Assembly (NCBI RefSeq): GCF_003185895.1
Contig: NZ_QHLY01000012.1
Location: forward strand, 1,825,844 to 1,889,843
Source: Cryobacterium arcticum
GTDB taxonomy: Bacteria > Actinomycetota > Actinomycetes > Actinomycetales > Microbacteriaceae
Reading direction: 5' to 3'
Length of the DNA stretch: 64,000 nt
Shown here piece by piece: positions 53,684-63,571 of the stretch (its first letter is position 1; the number at the start of each line of letters is the position of its first letter). Below the pieces are notes generated by a model. The model was not told the origin of the DNA, did not search any database, and saw only the letters and a list, made by a program, of their open reading frames with translations. A program made the translations under genes and the position numbers.

Positions 53684-53689
53684 AGTTTA
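53684..53689 (-). promoter_or_regulatory. -10 box of guaB3, leaderless spacing
   Basis: TAAACT on the minus strand, six bases before GTG 53677. It gives guaB3 its own promoter after the hairpin behind guaB. Confidence 0.5.
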
Positions 53690-53720
53690 GTCTGGGCGCG
53701 CCCTCAGCCCGCGGCCCCCA

Positions 53721-53790
53721 CCCTCCGCGAGCTGTGAGAAAAGCCCCGAAAACTCGACGTTTTCGGGGCTTAACTCACGGTTCGCGGGGG
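53721..53790. repeat. Palindromic intergenic element, copy C
   Basis: Arms 53721-53753 and 53759-53790 enclose a five-base loop. The inner AAGCCCCGAAAAC/GTTTTCGGGGCTT part is perfect; the outer CCGCGAGCTGTGAG/ctcacggttcgcgg part has a few mismatches. It starts right after the guaB stop and may terminate guaB transcripts. Same family as A and B. Confidence 0.92.
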
Positions 53791-55476
<1,686 letters not shown>

Positions 55477-55527
55477 TCAGTCCGTGCCAGCTCGAATACG
55501 CACCGACGGTGCCGCCATGGAGGTGCA

Positions 55528-56835
55528 GTGAACAATACATACGCTGTTCGCAAATTCAAGCCGAGGAAGCTGGTGCTTCTACTCGGCCTGCTTCTGACAG
55601 CCCTGACCTTCTCCACACTCGGTGCGGGGGCCGCTCAGGCTGACGAGATCAACACGGACCAATACGACTACGTCATCGCCGGCAACGTGCAATTCGACGG
55701 TGAACCCATCGAAGACGTGCTCATCTCGGTCGAAGGCTCCGGCTACGAGGCAGAGGTTGTCACCGACGCCGACGGCAAGTGGCGCATCGGTGTTCCCGAG
55801 AAGGAGGCCTACACGGTCACCCTCGACGAGGACACGCTGCCCAAGGGGGTCGTTGTCGCCAAGGGCGGGTCGACCATCGATGCCGAGTTCGGCCTGACCA
55901 AGGTGAAATCGGTGAACTTCTTCCTCGGTGAGGGAGAGCGCACCACGGTGAGCTTCTTCGACCAGTTCGTGAACCGGTTCGTCAACGGCCTCAACTTCGG
56001 CCTGCTGCTCGCCCTGGCCGCGATCGGAATGTCGCTCATCTTCGGCACCACGGGCCTGAGCAACTTCGCCCACGCCGAGATGATCACCTTCGGTGCTCTG
56101 GCCACACTCACCCTGTCGGTGACCATGGGCGTGCCGATCTGGCTCGCCATCCTGGTCGCCATCGCGTTGAGCGGCGCTCTGGGCTGGGGACTGGACGCGG
56201 CGATCTGGAAACCGTTGCGGAAGAAGGGGGTGGGTTTGATCCCCCTGATGATCGTCAGCATCGGCCTGTCGCTGGCGCTGCGGTACACCTTCCAGCTGTT
56301 CTACGGCGGCGGCACCAGCCAGCTGCCCGGCTCGGGCATGGCCGACATGAAGTTCGGACCCATCTCGCTGTCCTGGCTCGACATCGGCAGCATGGCGATC
56401 TCGATCGTCGTGCTCCTCGCAGTCTCGTACTTCCTGCTGCGCACTCGCATCGGCAAGGCCACCCGTGCCGTTTCCGACAACCCCAGCCTGGCTTCGGCCA
56501 GCGGCATCGACGTCGACGGCGTCATCCGCATCGTCTGGATCGTCGGCGGCTCGCTGGCCGGCCTGTCCGGTGTGCTCTGGGCCTACTTCCGCCCCGGCGT
56601 CAGCTGGGACATGGGCTTCCAGATCCTGCTGCTGGTCTTCGCGGCCACGACCCTCGGTGGTCTCGGCACGGCGTTCGGCGCCCTGGTGGGCTCCATCATT
56701 GTGGGCCTGTTCGTCGAACTGTCGACGCTCTGGCTTCCGTCCGACCTCAAGTACGTCGGCGCACTTGTCGTTTTGATCCTGGTGCTGCTGCTTCGGCCGC
56801 AAGGCATCCTGGGTCGCAAAGAGAGAATTGGCTAG
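55528..56835 (+). CDS. livH: LivH-type ABC permease fused to a secreted Ig-like domain
   Basis: A 435-residue protein. Residues 1-39 are a signal peptide (basic start, LLLGLLLTALTFSTLGAGA core, AQA cleavage site). Residues ~45-115 (VIAGNVQFDGEPIEDVLISV, TDADGKWRIGVPEKEAYTV) look like a carboxypeptidase-regulatory/transthyretin-like beta-sandwich outside the cell. From ~150 it is a LivH permease: ALAAIGMSLIFGTTGLSNFAHAEM, and AVSDNPSLASASGIDVD, the EAA-like loop. GTG 55528 follows GGAGGTGCA. First gene of a liv operon without a binding-protein gene. Confidence 0.9.
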   Translation: MNNTYAVRKFKPRKLVLLLGLLLTALTFSTLGAGAAQADEINTDQYDYVIAGNVQFDGEPIEDVLISVEGSGYEAEVVTDADGKWRIGVPEKEAYTVTLDEDTLPKGVVVAKGGSTIDAEFGLTKVKSVNFFLGEGERTTVSFFDQFVNRFVNGLNFGLLLALAAIGMSLIFGTTGLSNFAHAEMITFGALATLTLSVTMGVPIWLAILVAIALSGALGWGLDAAIWKPLRKKGVGLIPLMIVSIGLSLALRYTFQLFYGGGTSQLPGSGMADMKFGPISLSWLDIGSMAISIVVLLAVSYFLLRTRIGKATRAVSDNPSLASASGIDVDGVIRIVWIVGGSLAGLSGVLWAYFRPGVSWDMGFQILLLVFAATTLGGLGTAFGALVGSIIVGLFVELSTLWLPSDLKYVGALVVLILVLLLRPQGILGRKERIG

Positions 56836-56844
56836 GGGCTGACG

Positions 56845-57828
56845 ATGATCGACTGGGGAGCAATCTTTAGCAACGCGGCCGTCGAGCTGATCAGCCCGAC
56901 CACTGCTGCCTACGCCCTCGCGGCGCTGGGCCTGGCAATTCACTTCGGCTACACCGGCCTGCTCAACTTCGGCCAGGCCGGCTTCATGGCCATCGGCGCC
57001 TACGGCTACGCCATCTCGACCCTGAGCTTCGGCTTTCCGGTCTGGGCATCGGTGCTCGTCGGTATCGGCGCATCCGTGATCTTCGCGCTGATCCTGGGTA
57101 TTCCCACCCTGCGCTTGCGGGCGGACTATCTGGCCATCGTGACCATCGCGGCCGCCGAAATCGTGCGGCTGCTGTTCACGACGAACACCTTCGAACCGCT
57201 CACCGGTTCGGCCAACGGGCTCAGCGGGTACAAGGGTGGTTTCGCCGCCCTCAACCCGATCCCGCCGGGAACCTACGGGTTCGGTCCCTTCGAGTACAAC
57301 GCGTACGACTGGTGGCTGCGCATCGTGGCCTGGTCCGTCGTGGTGCTGGCCTGCCTCTTCACCTGGCAGATCATGCGCAGCCCGTGGGGCCGCGTCATCA
57401 AGGGCATCCGTGAAGACGAAGATGCCGTGCGCGCGCTCGGCAAGAACGTGTACTTCTACAAGATGCAGTCGCTGATCCTCGGTGGCGTCTTCGGAACCAT
57501 CGCCGGCATGATCTTCGTGCTGCCGCGTGCTGTGGTGCCGTCGAACTACCAGACCAGCCTCACGTTCTTCGTCTACGCGATCCTGCTGCTCGGTGGCGCC
57601 GCCACGATCCTCGGCCCGGTCATCGGCTCGATGGTCTTCTGGGTGCTGCTGTCGTTCTTCTCCGGGTTCATCGCCCGGGCCGTCGAGGCGGGCTGGCTGC
57701 CGTTCATGTCGAGCATCCAGGCCGGACAGTTGCGCTTCATCCTGGTGGGAGTGGCGATCATGCTGATCGTGATCTACAGACCACAGGGCATCTTCGGAAA
57801 CAAGAAGGAGCTGGCTTTTGTCAAATAA
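56845..57828 (+). CDS. livM: LivM-type ABC permease
   Basis: A 327-residue inner-membrane permease with about nine helices. GYTGLLNFGQAGFMAIGAYG, LRLRADYLAIVTIAAAEIVR and SPWGRVIKGIREDEDAVRALG, with the ATPase-contact loop, are LivM features. It starts nine bases after livH and overlaps livG by eleven bases. Confidence 0.93.
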   Translation: MIDWGAIFSNAAVELISPTTAAYALAALGLAIHFGYTGLLNFGQAGFMAIGAYGYAISTLSFGFPVWASVLVGIGASVIFALILGIPTLRLRADYLAIVTIAAAEIVRLLFTTNTFEPLTGSANGLSGYKGGFAALNPIPPGTYGFGPFEYNAYDWWLRIVAWSVVVLACLFTWQIMRSPWGRVIKGIREDEDAVRALGKNVYFYKMQSLILGGVFGTIAGMIFVLPRAVVPSNYQTSLTFFVYAILLLGGAATILGPVIGSMVFWVLLSFFSGFIARAVEAGWLPFMSSIQAGQLRFILVGVAIMLIVIYRPQGIFGNKKELAFVK

Positions 57829-58741
57829 CACCGTTCCCACTGCCAAGCCCGTCAAGACCGTTGACATGCACATCGGGGAAGCTGTTCCCGGGTGCAAGAA
57901 GAAAGACCCGATCCTCGTCGTCGACGGCGTCAGCCGCACCTTCGGCGGCCTCAAGGCGGTGGATGTCGAGCACCTCGAGATTCCCCGCGGCGCGATCACC
58001 GCGCTGATCGGCCCCAACGGCGCCGGCAAGACCACCCTGTTCAACCTGCTCACCGGGTTCGACAAGCCGGACACCGGCTCGTGGACCTTCGAGGGCACCC
58101 CGATCGGTGGGGTGCCGGCGTTCAAGGTGGCTCGGATGGGCCAGGTGCGCACCTTCCAGCTGACCAAGGCGCTGGGCCTGCTCACCGTCATGGACAACAT
58201 GTTGCTCGGCGCCAAGGCGCAGATCGGCGAGAACCTGTTCCGCGCCATTCTGCCCTTCATGTGGCGCAAGCAGGAGGCCGACAACAAGGTCAAGGCCCTC
58301 GACCTGCTGGCCAAGTTCAAGCTCGACGCCAAGAAGGACGACTACGCGGCCAGCCTCTCCGGCGGGCAGCGCAAGCTCCTCGAAATGGCGCGGGCGCTGA
58401 TGAGCGACCCCACTCTGGTGATGCTCGACGAGCCCATGGCCGGCGTGAACCCGGCGCTGACCCAGTCGCTGCTCGATCACATCCTGGGCCTCAAGGCCGA
58501 AGGCATGAGCGTGCTCTTCGTCGAGCACGACATGCACATGGTGCGTCACATCGCCGACTGGGTGATCGTGATGGCCGAGGGCAAGGTCGTGGCAGAGGGC
58601 GACCCGCACGAGGTGATGCGCAACCAGGCCGTGATCGACGCGTACCTCGGCCAGCACCACGACGAAGACCTCGGCGAGGACCCCGACGCCGAGAAGGAAC
58701 ATGTCGGAGCCATTAAGGAGCTGCTCGATGACGAACTCTAG
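57818..58741 (+). CDS. livG: LivG-type ABC ATP-binding protein
   Basis: A 307-residue ATPase: Walker A GPNGAGKTTL, signature SLSGGQRKLLEMARAL, Walker B LVMLDEPMAGVNP, and the LivG-type insert between them. Residues 1-35 are an extra N-terminus, and the last ~25 residues are acidic. TTG 57818 is preceded by AAGGAG at seven bases, which fixes the start. Confidence 0.93.
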   Translation: MSNNTVPTAKPVKTVDMHIGEAVPGCKKKDPILVVDGVSRTFGGLKAVDVEHLEIPRGAITALIGPNGAGKTTLFNLLTGFDKPDTGSWTFEGTPIGGVPAFKVARMGQVRTFQLTKALGLLTVMDNMLLGAKAQIGENLFRAILPFMWRKQEADNKVKALDLLAKFKLDAKKDDYAASLSGGQRKLLEMARALMSDPTLVMLDEPMAGVNPALTQSLLDHILGLKAEGMSVLFVEHDMHMVRHIADWVIVMAEGKVVAEGDPHEVMRNQAVIDAYLGQHHDEDLGEDPDAEKEHVGAIKELLDDEL

Positions 58742-59498
58742 CCCGCTGATCGACGCCACCCCGCCGCCCGTGCGGAACGCCGTCGTCGAGGTCAAGAACG
58801 TGACCGCCGGCTACGTGCCCGGCGTCAACATCCTCAATGAATGTTCACTGACCGCCTATGACGGTGAGCTGATCGGCATCATCGGCCCGAACGGCGCCGG
58901 CAAGTCCACGCTGCTCAAGTCGATCTTCGGCCTGGTCAAGGTGCGCGAGGGCGAGATCCGGCTGCGTGGCGACAACATCACCAACCTGAAGGCCAACAAG
59001 CTGGTCTCCAAGGGGGTGGGCTTCGTGCCGCAGACGAACAACGTCTTCCCCACGCTCACCATCCAGGAAAACCTGGAAATGGGCATGTACCAGAAGCCCA
59101 AGGGCCTGGCCGAACGGCTCGAGTTCGTGACCGAGATCTTCCCCGAGCTGCGCAAGCGACTCGGCCAGCGGGCCGGTTCGCTCTCTGGTGGTGAACGCCA
59201 GATGGTGGCGATGTCCCGGGCGCTCATGATGGGCCCGCACGTGCTGCTGCTCGACGAGCCGAGCGCCGGTCTCTCCCCCGTGCGTCAGGACGAAGCGTTC
59301 CTGCGCGTGAAGGAGATCAACAAGGCCGGCGTGACCACGATCATGGTGGAGCAGAACGCCCGCCGCTGCCTGCAGATCTGCGACCGCGGCTATGTGCTCG
59401 ACCAGGGCCGGGATGCCTACACCGGCACCGGTCGTGAGCTGCTGAACGACCCCAAGGTGATCGGCCTGTACCTGGGCACCCTGGGTCAGGACGACTAG
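58728..59498 (+). CDS. livF: LivF-type ABC ATP-binding protein
   Basis: A 256-residue ATPase with Walker A GPNGAGKSTLL, SLSGGERQMVAMSRAL and VLLLDEPSAGLSP. ATG 58728 follows AAGGAG and overlaps livG by 14 bases. With LivH, LivM and LivG it makes an importer for branched-chain amino acids or related amides; the periplasmic binding protein must be elsewhere, so substrate is open. Confidence 0.93.
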   Translation: MTNSSPLIDATPPPVRNAVVEVKNVTAGYVPGVNILNECSLTAYDGELIGIIGPNGAGKSTLLKSIFGLVKVREGEIRLRGDNITNLKANKLVSKGVGFVPQTNNVFPTLTIQENLEMGMYQKPKGLAERLEFVTEIFPELRKRLGQRAGSLSGGERQMVAMSRALMMGPHVLLLDEPSAGLSPVRQDEAFLRVKEINKAGVTTIMVEQNARRCLQICDRGYVLDQGRDAYTGTGRELLNDPKVIGLYLGTLGQDD

Positions 59499-59518
59499 CC
59501 CTTTTCTGCACCACCCAC

Positions 59519-59578
59519 CTGCCCCGTTGCGGACGGGTTGCCCCGGTAGACCAGGGCAACTCGACCGGAACGGGGCAG
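59519..59578. terminator. Nested inverted repeat after livF
   Basis: Outer arms CTGCCCCGTT (59519-59528) and AACGGGGCAG (59569-59578); inner arms GTTGCCC (59537-59543) and GGGCAAC (59554-59560). A branched hairpin between convergent livF and the alpha-galactosidase gene; no U-tract. Confidence 0.65.
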
Positions 59579-59596
59579 CTCGCGTTTATGGGGCGG

Positions 59597-61741
59597 CTAG
59601 AGCGGGCGCAGGGTGAGCACCCGCGCGGTGGGAGCGGGAACTGTCACCGTGACGGTGAGGAGCCCGGCAGCGGCGTCCCAGGCCCAGGTCCAGCCGTGCT
59701 GCTGGGCGGGGAAGAAGGGCAGAACCTCGATCTCGCGGCCGGCGAACGCCGGCAACGGCACCGTCACGGTGTCTGCGGAGCCCGGACGACGCCAGAGCGA
59801 TAGCCGCAGCGAGTCCTCCGGCGCGGTCAGGCCCAGGGCCACCCAGGGCTCCTCCCATCCGGGCAGGCCGAGCGGCCACACGGCGTGCGAGGTGTGGATG
59901 TCGGCGACCACGGTCTTCTGCGCGGTGACGGCCGCGGCGACGAGGTCGACCTCGGCCGGGCTCATCTGGTTTATATACCCGGAGAGGTACATACGGCCGA
60001 GGATGGCGTTCACCAGCGAGAAGGTGAACAGTTCCGGTGGCATACCCGCCTGCGGGTAGGCCCAGTTTCCGGCCTGCTCCGGCAGCAGCGACGCGGGTGC
60101 GGCAGCGGCGATCGGCGCGTACATCACCGGGTCCTGTTGGTCCGAGGTGGACTGCAGGTGCAGCCGGCTCATCATGGCGTAGTCCATCCGCATCGCTCCT
60201 GATGCGCAGTTCTCGATCAGGAGATGCGGATGCCGGGCCTGGACGGCGTCGAGCCAATCGAGCAGCGCCCGGTTGTGGCCGAGCAGGCCGTCGCCGGGAG
60301 CGAGGCCGGCGGCATCCGTGCCCGGGCCGGCCATGGTGTTGTAGTCCAGCTTGAAGAAGCCCACGCCGTAGTCGGAGACCAGTCGGTCGACGACGGCGTC
60401 GAGGTGGGCGCGCGCGGCAGGTGAACGCAGGTCGAGGTGGTGCCGGCCGTGCTCGGCCACCCGGATGCCGCCGCGGGAGAAGAACGCGTCGTCGGGCAGG
60501 GAACGGGCGAGCGGGGAGTGCACGCCGATCACCTCGGGTTCGAGCCAGAGACCGGCGACCATGCCGCGGGCCCGGATGTGGTCGATCACCTCGGTGATGC
60601 CGTTCGGGAACCGGCTCGCGGCCGGCTCCCAGGCGCCCACGGTGTCCCACCAGTGCCCCTCGGCGTACCAGCCGGCGTCGACGCAGAAGTAGTCAGCGCC
60701 CACGGCCGCGGCGGCGTCGATCAGCGGCAGCAGCTTTGCCGTGGTGGGGTCGCCCATCAGGGTGTTCATGTAGTCGTTGAAGATCACCGGGGAGGCCGCG
60801 TCGGCGGCGCGCGGCAACCGGATGGCGCGGCGTTGGTCGGTGAGCACGGCGAGCGCCGCATCCACTCCCCCGCCGCTGATGCCCACAGAGGCCGGCACAG
60901 AGGTGAAGCCGCGCCCGGGGGTGATCACCGTGGACCACTGGTTCTCCTGGTCGGTGGGACCGGCCAGGAGCAGGTAGGCGCCGTGCCGGGTCTCGCCGAC
61001 CTCGTAGCTCCACGGCCCGTTGTGCTCCACCTGCCAGGACAGGGCGTAGTCGGCGTCCCGGCAGAGCAGCGCCCCGGTGGGCAGTCGCTCCCCCGTGGAC
61101 CACGACCCCCGGTTGGAGACCAGGCAGCGGCTGCGCGGCGGGTGGTGCTGCACGTCGCGGTCGATGCGGGCCAGGCCCACTTCGCGGAGCGGCCTCGTGC
61201 TCCACCGGCTCTCGGCCACCCAGTCGTTCTCCCCGCTGAGCAGGTCGAATTCATCGACCGTGCGGCCGGTGTCGGCCAGGAACGCGCCGGTGGCGAAGGT
61301 GGAGACGAAGTCGAGGGTGAGCGAGGTGGGGCGGGCTCCCCCGACGGGTGTCAGCTCCGGGTCGAGGTCGACGACGGTCCAGGTCTGGAAGGCGGCGGTC
61401 GCCGCATCCGCCCGGAACACGCTGGTCACCCGCAACCCGGTGCCGGGCTCGACCTGCTCGATGCGCAGCTCGCGGAACCCCTCAGCGGTGGTCTCGGTGT
61501 GTGCGGCGTAGCGCAGGGCCCGGCCGAGCACGGTGTCCACGTGCCGGAAACTGCCCGGGAACCGGCCGTGGCCGGTGGCCGAGATCTCGACCAGGGGCTG
61601 GTCCAGGCGGCTGACGGTGTCATCCGCAACGACGGCGGTATCGAGGCCCGCCGCCCGGAGGGAGCGGAGGGCGACGGGTGCCTCGTCGCCGTGGCCGAAG
61701 GTGAGCTGCAGCGCATCCGTGCGCCAGGAGAACTCGGTCAT
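59597..61741 (-). CDS. Alpha-galactosidase, glycoside hydrolase family 36
   Basis: A 714-residue cytoplasmic enzyme that removes alpha-1,6-galactose from melibiose- or raffinose-type sugars. N-terminal beta-supersandwich to ~310; catalytic barrel with FNDYMNTLMGDPT (321-333), FCVDAGWYAEGHWW, LWLEPEVIG, nucleophile D466 in FFKLDYN, ENCASGAMRMD (510-520) and acid/base D534 in STSDQQD. No signal peptide. ATG 61741 follows GAGGATCCACC. It lies 35 bases after the ABC ATPase gene and probably belongs to that operon, so the transporter may bring in its substrate. Confidence 0.93.
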   Translation of the reverse strand: MTEFSWRTDALQLTFGHGDEAPVALRSLRAAGLDTAVVADDTVSRLDQPLVEISATGHGRFPGSFRHVDTVLGRALRYAAHTETTAEGFRELRIEQVEPGTGLRVTSVFRADAATAAFQTWTVVDLDPELTPVGGARPTSLTLDFVSTFATGAFLADTGRTVDEFDLLSGENDWVAESRWSTRPLREVGLARIDRDVQHHPPRSRCLVSNRGSWSTGERLPTGALLCRDADYALSWQVEHNGPWSYEVGETRHGAYLLLAGPTDQENQWSTVITPGRGFTSVPASVGISGGGVDAALAVLTDQRRAIRLPRAADAASPVIFNDYMNTLMGDPTTAKLLPLIDAAAAVGADYFCVDAGWYAEGHWWDTVGAWEPAASRFPNGITEVIDHIRARGMVAGLWLEPEVIGVHSPLARSLPDDAFFSRGGIRVAEHGRHHLDLRSPAARAHLDAVVDRLVSDYGVGFFKLDYNTMAGPGTDAAGLAPGDGLLGHNRALLDWLDAVQARHPHLLIENCASGAMRMDYAMMSRLHLQSTSDQQDPVMYAPIAAAAPASLLPEQAGNWAYPQAGMPPELFTFSLVNAILGRMYLSGYINQMSPAEVDLVAAAVTAQKTVVADIHTSHAVWPLGLPGWEEPWVALGLTAPEDSLRLSLWRRPGSADTVTVPLPAFAGREIEVLPFFPAQQHGWTWAWDAAAGLLTVTVTVPAPTARVLTLRPL

Positions 61742-61775
61742 GGTGGATCCTCGTGTCGGGTGCGTCGCGGGCGGC

Positions 61776-62675
61776 TTAGACGCGCTCGAGGACCTCGCCG
61801 TCGGCGGAGGTCCATTCCCGCGTGTAGTGGTTGAACGTCGACTGGTTGTCGAACGACTTGTGGTCGAAGGTGGTCTCGGTCGCGATCACCTTGCCGGCCT
61901 GTTCGGGATCGGGCGCGGCCAGGGCCAGCAGCTTGGTGTACGGATGCTGCGGGTCGAGGATCACATCGTCGGCGGGTCCGCGTTCCACGATTCGGCCGCG
62001 GAACATGACCAGGATCTCGTCGGAGAAGTGCCGGGCCGTGGCCAGGTCGTGGGTGATGTAGAGCACGGCGAGGTTGTCCTCACGCTGCAACCGGGCCATC
62101 AGGTTCAGCACCTCGAGGCGGATCGACACGTCGAGCATCGACACCGGCTCGTCGGCGATGAGTACCTGCGCGCCGGGCGCCAGGGCCCTGGCGATGGCCA
62201 CCCGCTGCCGTTGCCCGCCCGAGAGCTCGTGCGGGCGCCGCGCGGCCATGTCGCCGGCCGGGGTGAGGTTCACCCGCTCGAGCATCTGCAGCACGCGCTC
62301 GTGCGTCTGCTCCCGCCCCTTGGTGCGGTGGTGGATCACCAGGGGGCGTGCGATGTGGTGCTCGATCGAGTGGAACGGGTTCAGCGACGCGAACGGGTCC
62401 TGGAACACCATCTGCACGTGCCGGCGGTAGATCGACCCGCCCACCTGGGTGCCGTCGTCGAGGGTCACCTTGATCTGGCCGGAGGTGGGCTTCTCCAGCC
62501 GGGAGAGCATACGGGCGATGGTGGACTTGCCCGACCCCGACTCGCCCACCAGCGCCACGGTGCGGCCGGGGGTCAGGTCGAAAGAGACCCGGTCGACGGC
62601 CTTGAGGGTATTGCGCTTGAGCCCCTCGCGCAGCACGAAGTGCTTGCTGAGGTTGGTCACTTCGATGCTCGTCAT
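61776..62675 (-). CDS. Opp/Dpp-type ABC ATP-binding protein (F subunit)
   Basis: A 299-residue ATPase: Walker A GESGSGKSTIARM, Q-loop MVFQDPFASLNPF, signature [16 protein letters not shown], Walker B VLIADEPVSMLD, and DPQHPYTKLLALAAP of the oligopeptide-transporter C-terminal motif. A ~25-residue extra tail follows. ATG 62675 overlaps the upstream ATPase gene (ATGA). Opp-family importers also take up oligosaccharides, and the adjacent alpha-galactosidase suggests an alpha-galactoside. Confidence 0.93.
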   Translation of the reverse strand: MTSIEVTNLSKHFVLREGLKRNTLKAVDRVSFDLTPGRTVALVGESGSGKSTIARMLSRLEKPTSGQIKVTLDDGTQVGGSIYRRHVQMVFQDPFASLNPFHSIEHHIARPLVIHHRTKGREQTHERVLQMLERVNLTPAGDMAARRPHELSGGQRQRVAIARALAPGAQVLIADEPVSMLDVSIRLEVLNLMARLQREDNLAVLYITHDLATARHFSDEILVMFRGRIVERGPADDVILDPQHPYTKLLALAAPDPEQAGKVIATETTFDHKSFDNQSTFNHYTREWTSADGEVLERV

Positions 62676-63571
62676 GAGAGCTCCGCACTGTTGTTGACAC
62701 CGGACCGGATGAACGACCCGCGTTCGCCGGTGAGGCTGGGGAAGGAACCGAGCAACTTCTTGGTATACGGATGCTGTGGGTTGCGGTAGATGTTCGTCGC
62801 GGTGTCGATCTCCACGATCTCGCCGGCGAGCATGATCGCGATCCGGTCACTGATCTCCAGGAGCAGCGGCAGGTCGTGGGTGATGAAGATCACGGCGAAG
62901 TTCAGCTCGTCGCGGAGCCGCACGATCTCGCGGAGGATCTCCCGTTGCACCACCACGTCGAGGGCGGTGGTGGGTTCGTCCATGATCATCACCTGCGGTT
63001 CGAGCAGCAGGGCCATGGCGATCATCACCCGCTGGCGCATGCCGCCGGAGAGTTCGTGGGCGTAGGAGGCCAACCGGGACCGGTCCACCCCCACCAGTTG
63101 CAGCACGCTCGCGGCCAGCTCCCGGCGTTCGGCCTTCTTCATCTCGGGCCGGTGGGTGGTGAGCACGTCCTCCAGCTGCGCGCGCACCGTGGTCACGGGG
63201 TTCAGCGCGTTCATGGCGCCCTGGAACACCATGGACAGCTTGTCCCAGCGGAACATCCGCAACTGTTCGGCGCCGAGGGTGAGCAGGTTGAGGTCGCCGT
63301 CGGCCTTGTCGTGGAAGGTGATCTCACCGGAGGCGATGCTGGCCGGCGGTTTGTGCAGCCGGTTGATGGCGTAGGCGAGGGTGGTCTTGCCGCAGCCGGA
63401 TTCCCCGGCCAGGCCCAGGATCTCACCGCGGGCGAGCTCCAGGCTGACGTTCTTGACGGCGGTGACGGGGCGTTCGACCTCGTAGACCACGGTGAGGTTC
63501 TGCACGGTGAGCACCACCGGCGGCGGTGTCGGGGGCACGGCCGGTGAGGCCGGGTTCACGGTGAGGGTCAT
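62672..63571 (-). CDS. Opp/Dpp-type ABC ATP-binding protein (D subunit)
   Basis: A 299-residue ATPase with Walker A GESGCGKTTLAYA, MVFQGAMNALNPV, signature ELSGGMRQRVMIAMAL and VMIMDEPTTALDV; NPQHPYTKKLLGSFPSL closes the domain. A Pro/Ala-rich N-terminus of ~20 residues precedes it. ATG 63571 overlaps the permease stop (ATGA at 63568-63571). Confidence 0.93.
   Translation of the reverse strand: MTLTVNPASPAVPPTPPPVVLTVQNLTVVYEVERPVTAVKNVSLELARGEILGLAGESGCGKTTLAYAINRLHKPPASIASGEITFHDKADGDLNLLTLGAEQLRMFRWDKLSMVFQGAMNALNPVTTVRAQLEDVLTTHRPEMKKAERRELAASVLQLVGVDRSRLASYAHELSGGMRQRVMIAMALLLEPQVMIMDEPTTALDVVVQREILREIVRLRDELNFAVIFITHDLPLLLEISDRIAIMLAGEIVEIDTATNIYRNPQHPYTKKLLGSFPSLTGERGSFIRSGVNNSAELS

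Noticed and set aside
55579..58332. 917-codon minus-strand open frame
   Set aside because: Antisense to livH, livM and livG, which have complete motifs and ribosome sites.
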